Shown here: positions 63,645 through 64,000 of the stretch, in pieces
Layout: each line of letters begins with the position of its first letter
How positions within the stretch are numbered: position 1 is the stretch's first letter
Origin: Caldilinea sp. CFX5
Lineage (GTDB): Bacteria; Chloroflexota; Anaerolineae; Caldilineales; Caldilineaceae
Direction of reading: 5' to 3'
DNA length: 64,000 bases
Assembly: GCA_021405325.1 (NCBI GenBank)
Contig: QWII01000002.1
Span: forward strand, 62,001-126,000
Notes under the pieces: generated by a model
Told to the model about the DNA's origin: nothing
The model's database searches: none
The model's input: the letters and a program-made list of their open reading frames with translations, nothing else
Position numbers and translations under genes: made by a program

Positions 63645-64000
63645 ATGAGCAAAACCAGAACGCTTGCCAACGGGACTGAGTCGCCGCTGAATGTGAGTGT
63701 CACCGATTCGGTCGATAAGGTGGAGCGCATTCGCGACCTGATTTTCGGGACGCACATGCGCGATTACACCCAGCGCTTTGACGCCATCAGTCGCGACCTG
63801 GCCCGTCTGACCCAGGAAACCACCCGCCTCAATGAATTGATCCAGGAGCAAGACGGCAAATTCACCCGCTTGCTGCGCCAGGAGGTGGATCGCCTTAGCG
63901 CTCAGTTGCAGGAGCAGGACAAACGCGCCCAGCAACAACTGCAACAGGTCGATCAGCGGCTGACGGAGCAGATCAAGGAGTTGGATCAGAAGCACACGCA
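63645..64000 (+). CDS. Coiled-coil protein, incomplete at window end
   Basis: An open frame of at least 118 codons runs off the right edge. ATG at 63645 has AAAGGA about 8 bases upstream. The N-terminal 35 residues are followed by FGTHMRDYTQRFDAISRDLARL. Then comes a long Gln/Glu/Leu-rich heptad region (RLNELIQEQDGKF, LQEQDKRAQQQLQQVDQRL), a clear coiled coil. No membrane segment is seen so far. Function unknown; possibly structural or scaffolding. Confidence 0.7.
   Translation, partial: MSKTRTLANGTESPLNVSVTDSVDKVERIRDLIFGTHMRDYTQRFDAISRDLARLTQETTRLNELIQEQDGKFTRLLRQEVDRLSAQLQEQDKRAQQQLQQVDQRLTEQIKELDQKHT

Noticed and set aside
63417..63995. Minus-strand frame of 192 codons opposite the coiled-coil gene
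   Set aside because: Its Leu/Gln richness is the complement of the coiled-coil repeats; the plus-strand frame has a ribosome site and heptad pattern.

Overview
The window reads as a chromosomal segment of a free-living heterotroph, most likely a Chloroflexota bacterium of the Anaerolineae/Caldilineales type. This is inferred from the gene set and protein style and is not proven. The signs are many high-affinity ABC importers with Ala/Pro-rich lipoprotein binding proteins, an AfsR-like BTAD regulator, a form II-type CoxL-like molybdo-hydroxylase, an alditol-oxidase-like flavoprotein, and intergenic regions full of hairpins. GC content is moderate to high and coding density is high. I recognise no rRNA, tRNA, CRISPR array, prophage or intact transposase.

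Layout. 0.1-12.3 kb (minus strand): parts of one or two ribose-type sugar ABC importers, two SDR dehydrogenases, an SMP-30-type lactonase, a MOSC protein and a PPOX-fold protein. An AbrB-PIN pair with its own promoter and palindromic operator, and several unknown small genes, are interspersed. 12.4-19.4 kb (minus): a complete branched-chain amino acid importer, livF-livG-livM-livH plus the binding protein. 19.6-24.4 kb (plus): housekeeping genes coaE, dnaJ, efp, prmA and rsmE. 24.4-30.9 kb (minus): a His-Asp signalling cluster of two large histidine kinases and a double-receiver protein. 31.3-35.2 kb (minus): CoxL-like hydroxylase and alditol-oxidase-like protein. 35.3-37.1 kb (plus): two PIN toxin modules. 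37.1-43.2 kb (minus): a complete peptide importer. 43.3-49.1 kb: a TacA-type antitoxin with a truncated GNAT toxin, miniature palindromic elements, a small lipoprotein, the BTAD regulator and small unknown genes. 49.3-52.1 kb (plus): a NarX/NarL-like two-component pair. 52.2-55.9 kb (minus): a membrane redox module (heptaheme cytochrome c, Tat-exported four-cluster ferredoxin, NrfD-type quinone subunit, two tiny membrane proteins) without a catalytic subunit. 56.2-63.2 kb (minus): enolase-superfamily enzyme, RNase H-like protein, MBL-fold hydrolase, divergent GroEL paralogue, a probable 6S RNA and aspS. A coiled-coil gene runs off the right end.

The most unusual feature is the intergenic architecture. 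At least ten gene borders carry inverted pairs of short tandem arrays with a strict 7- or 8-bp period. The unit sequence is private to each site, but the design is shared. At most of them one arm runs up to, or through, the stop codon of the adjoining gene. Other borders carry long perfect palindromes, a family with the core GTCCGTGAC, and two copies of a roughly 110-bp miniature element with GGTGYATTTCA ends. One of these copies has an 11-bp target duplication containing a stop codon. Together these look like an active, genome-wide class of foldback elements at gene ends.
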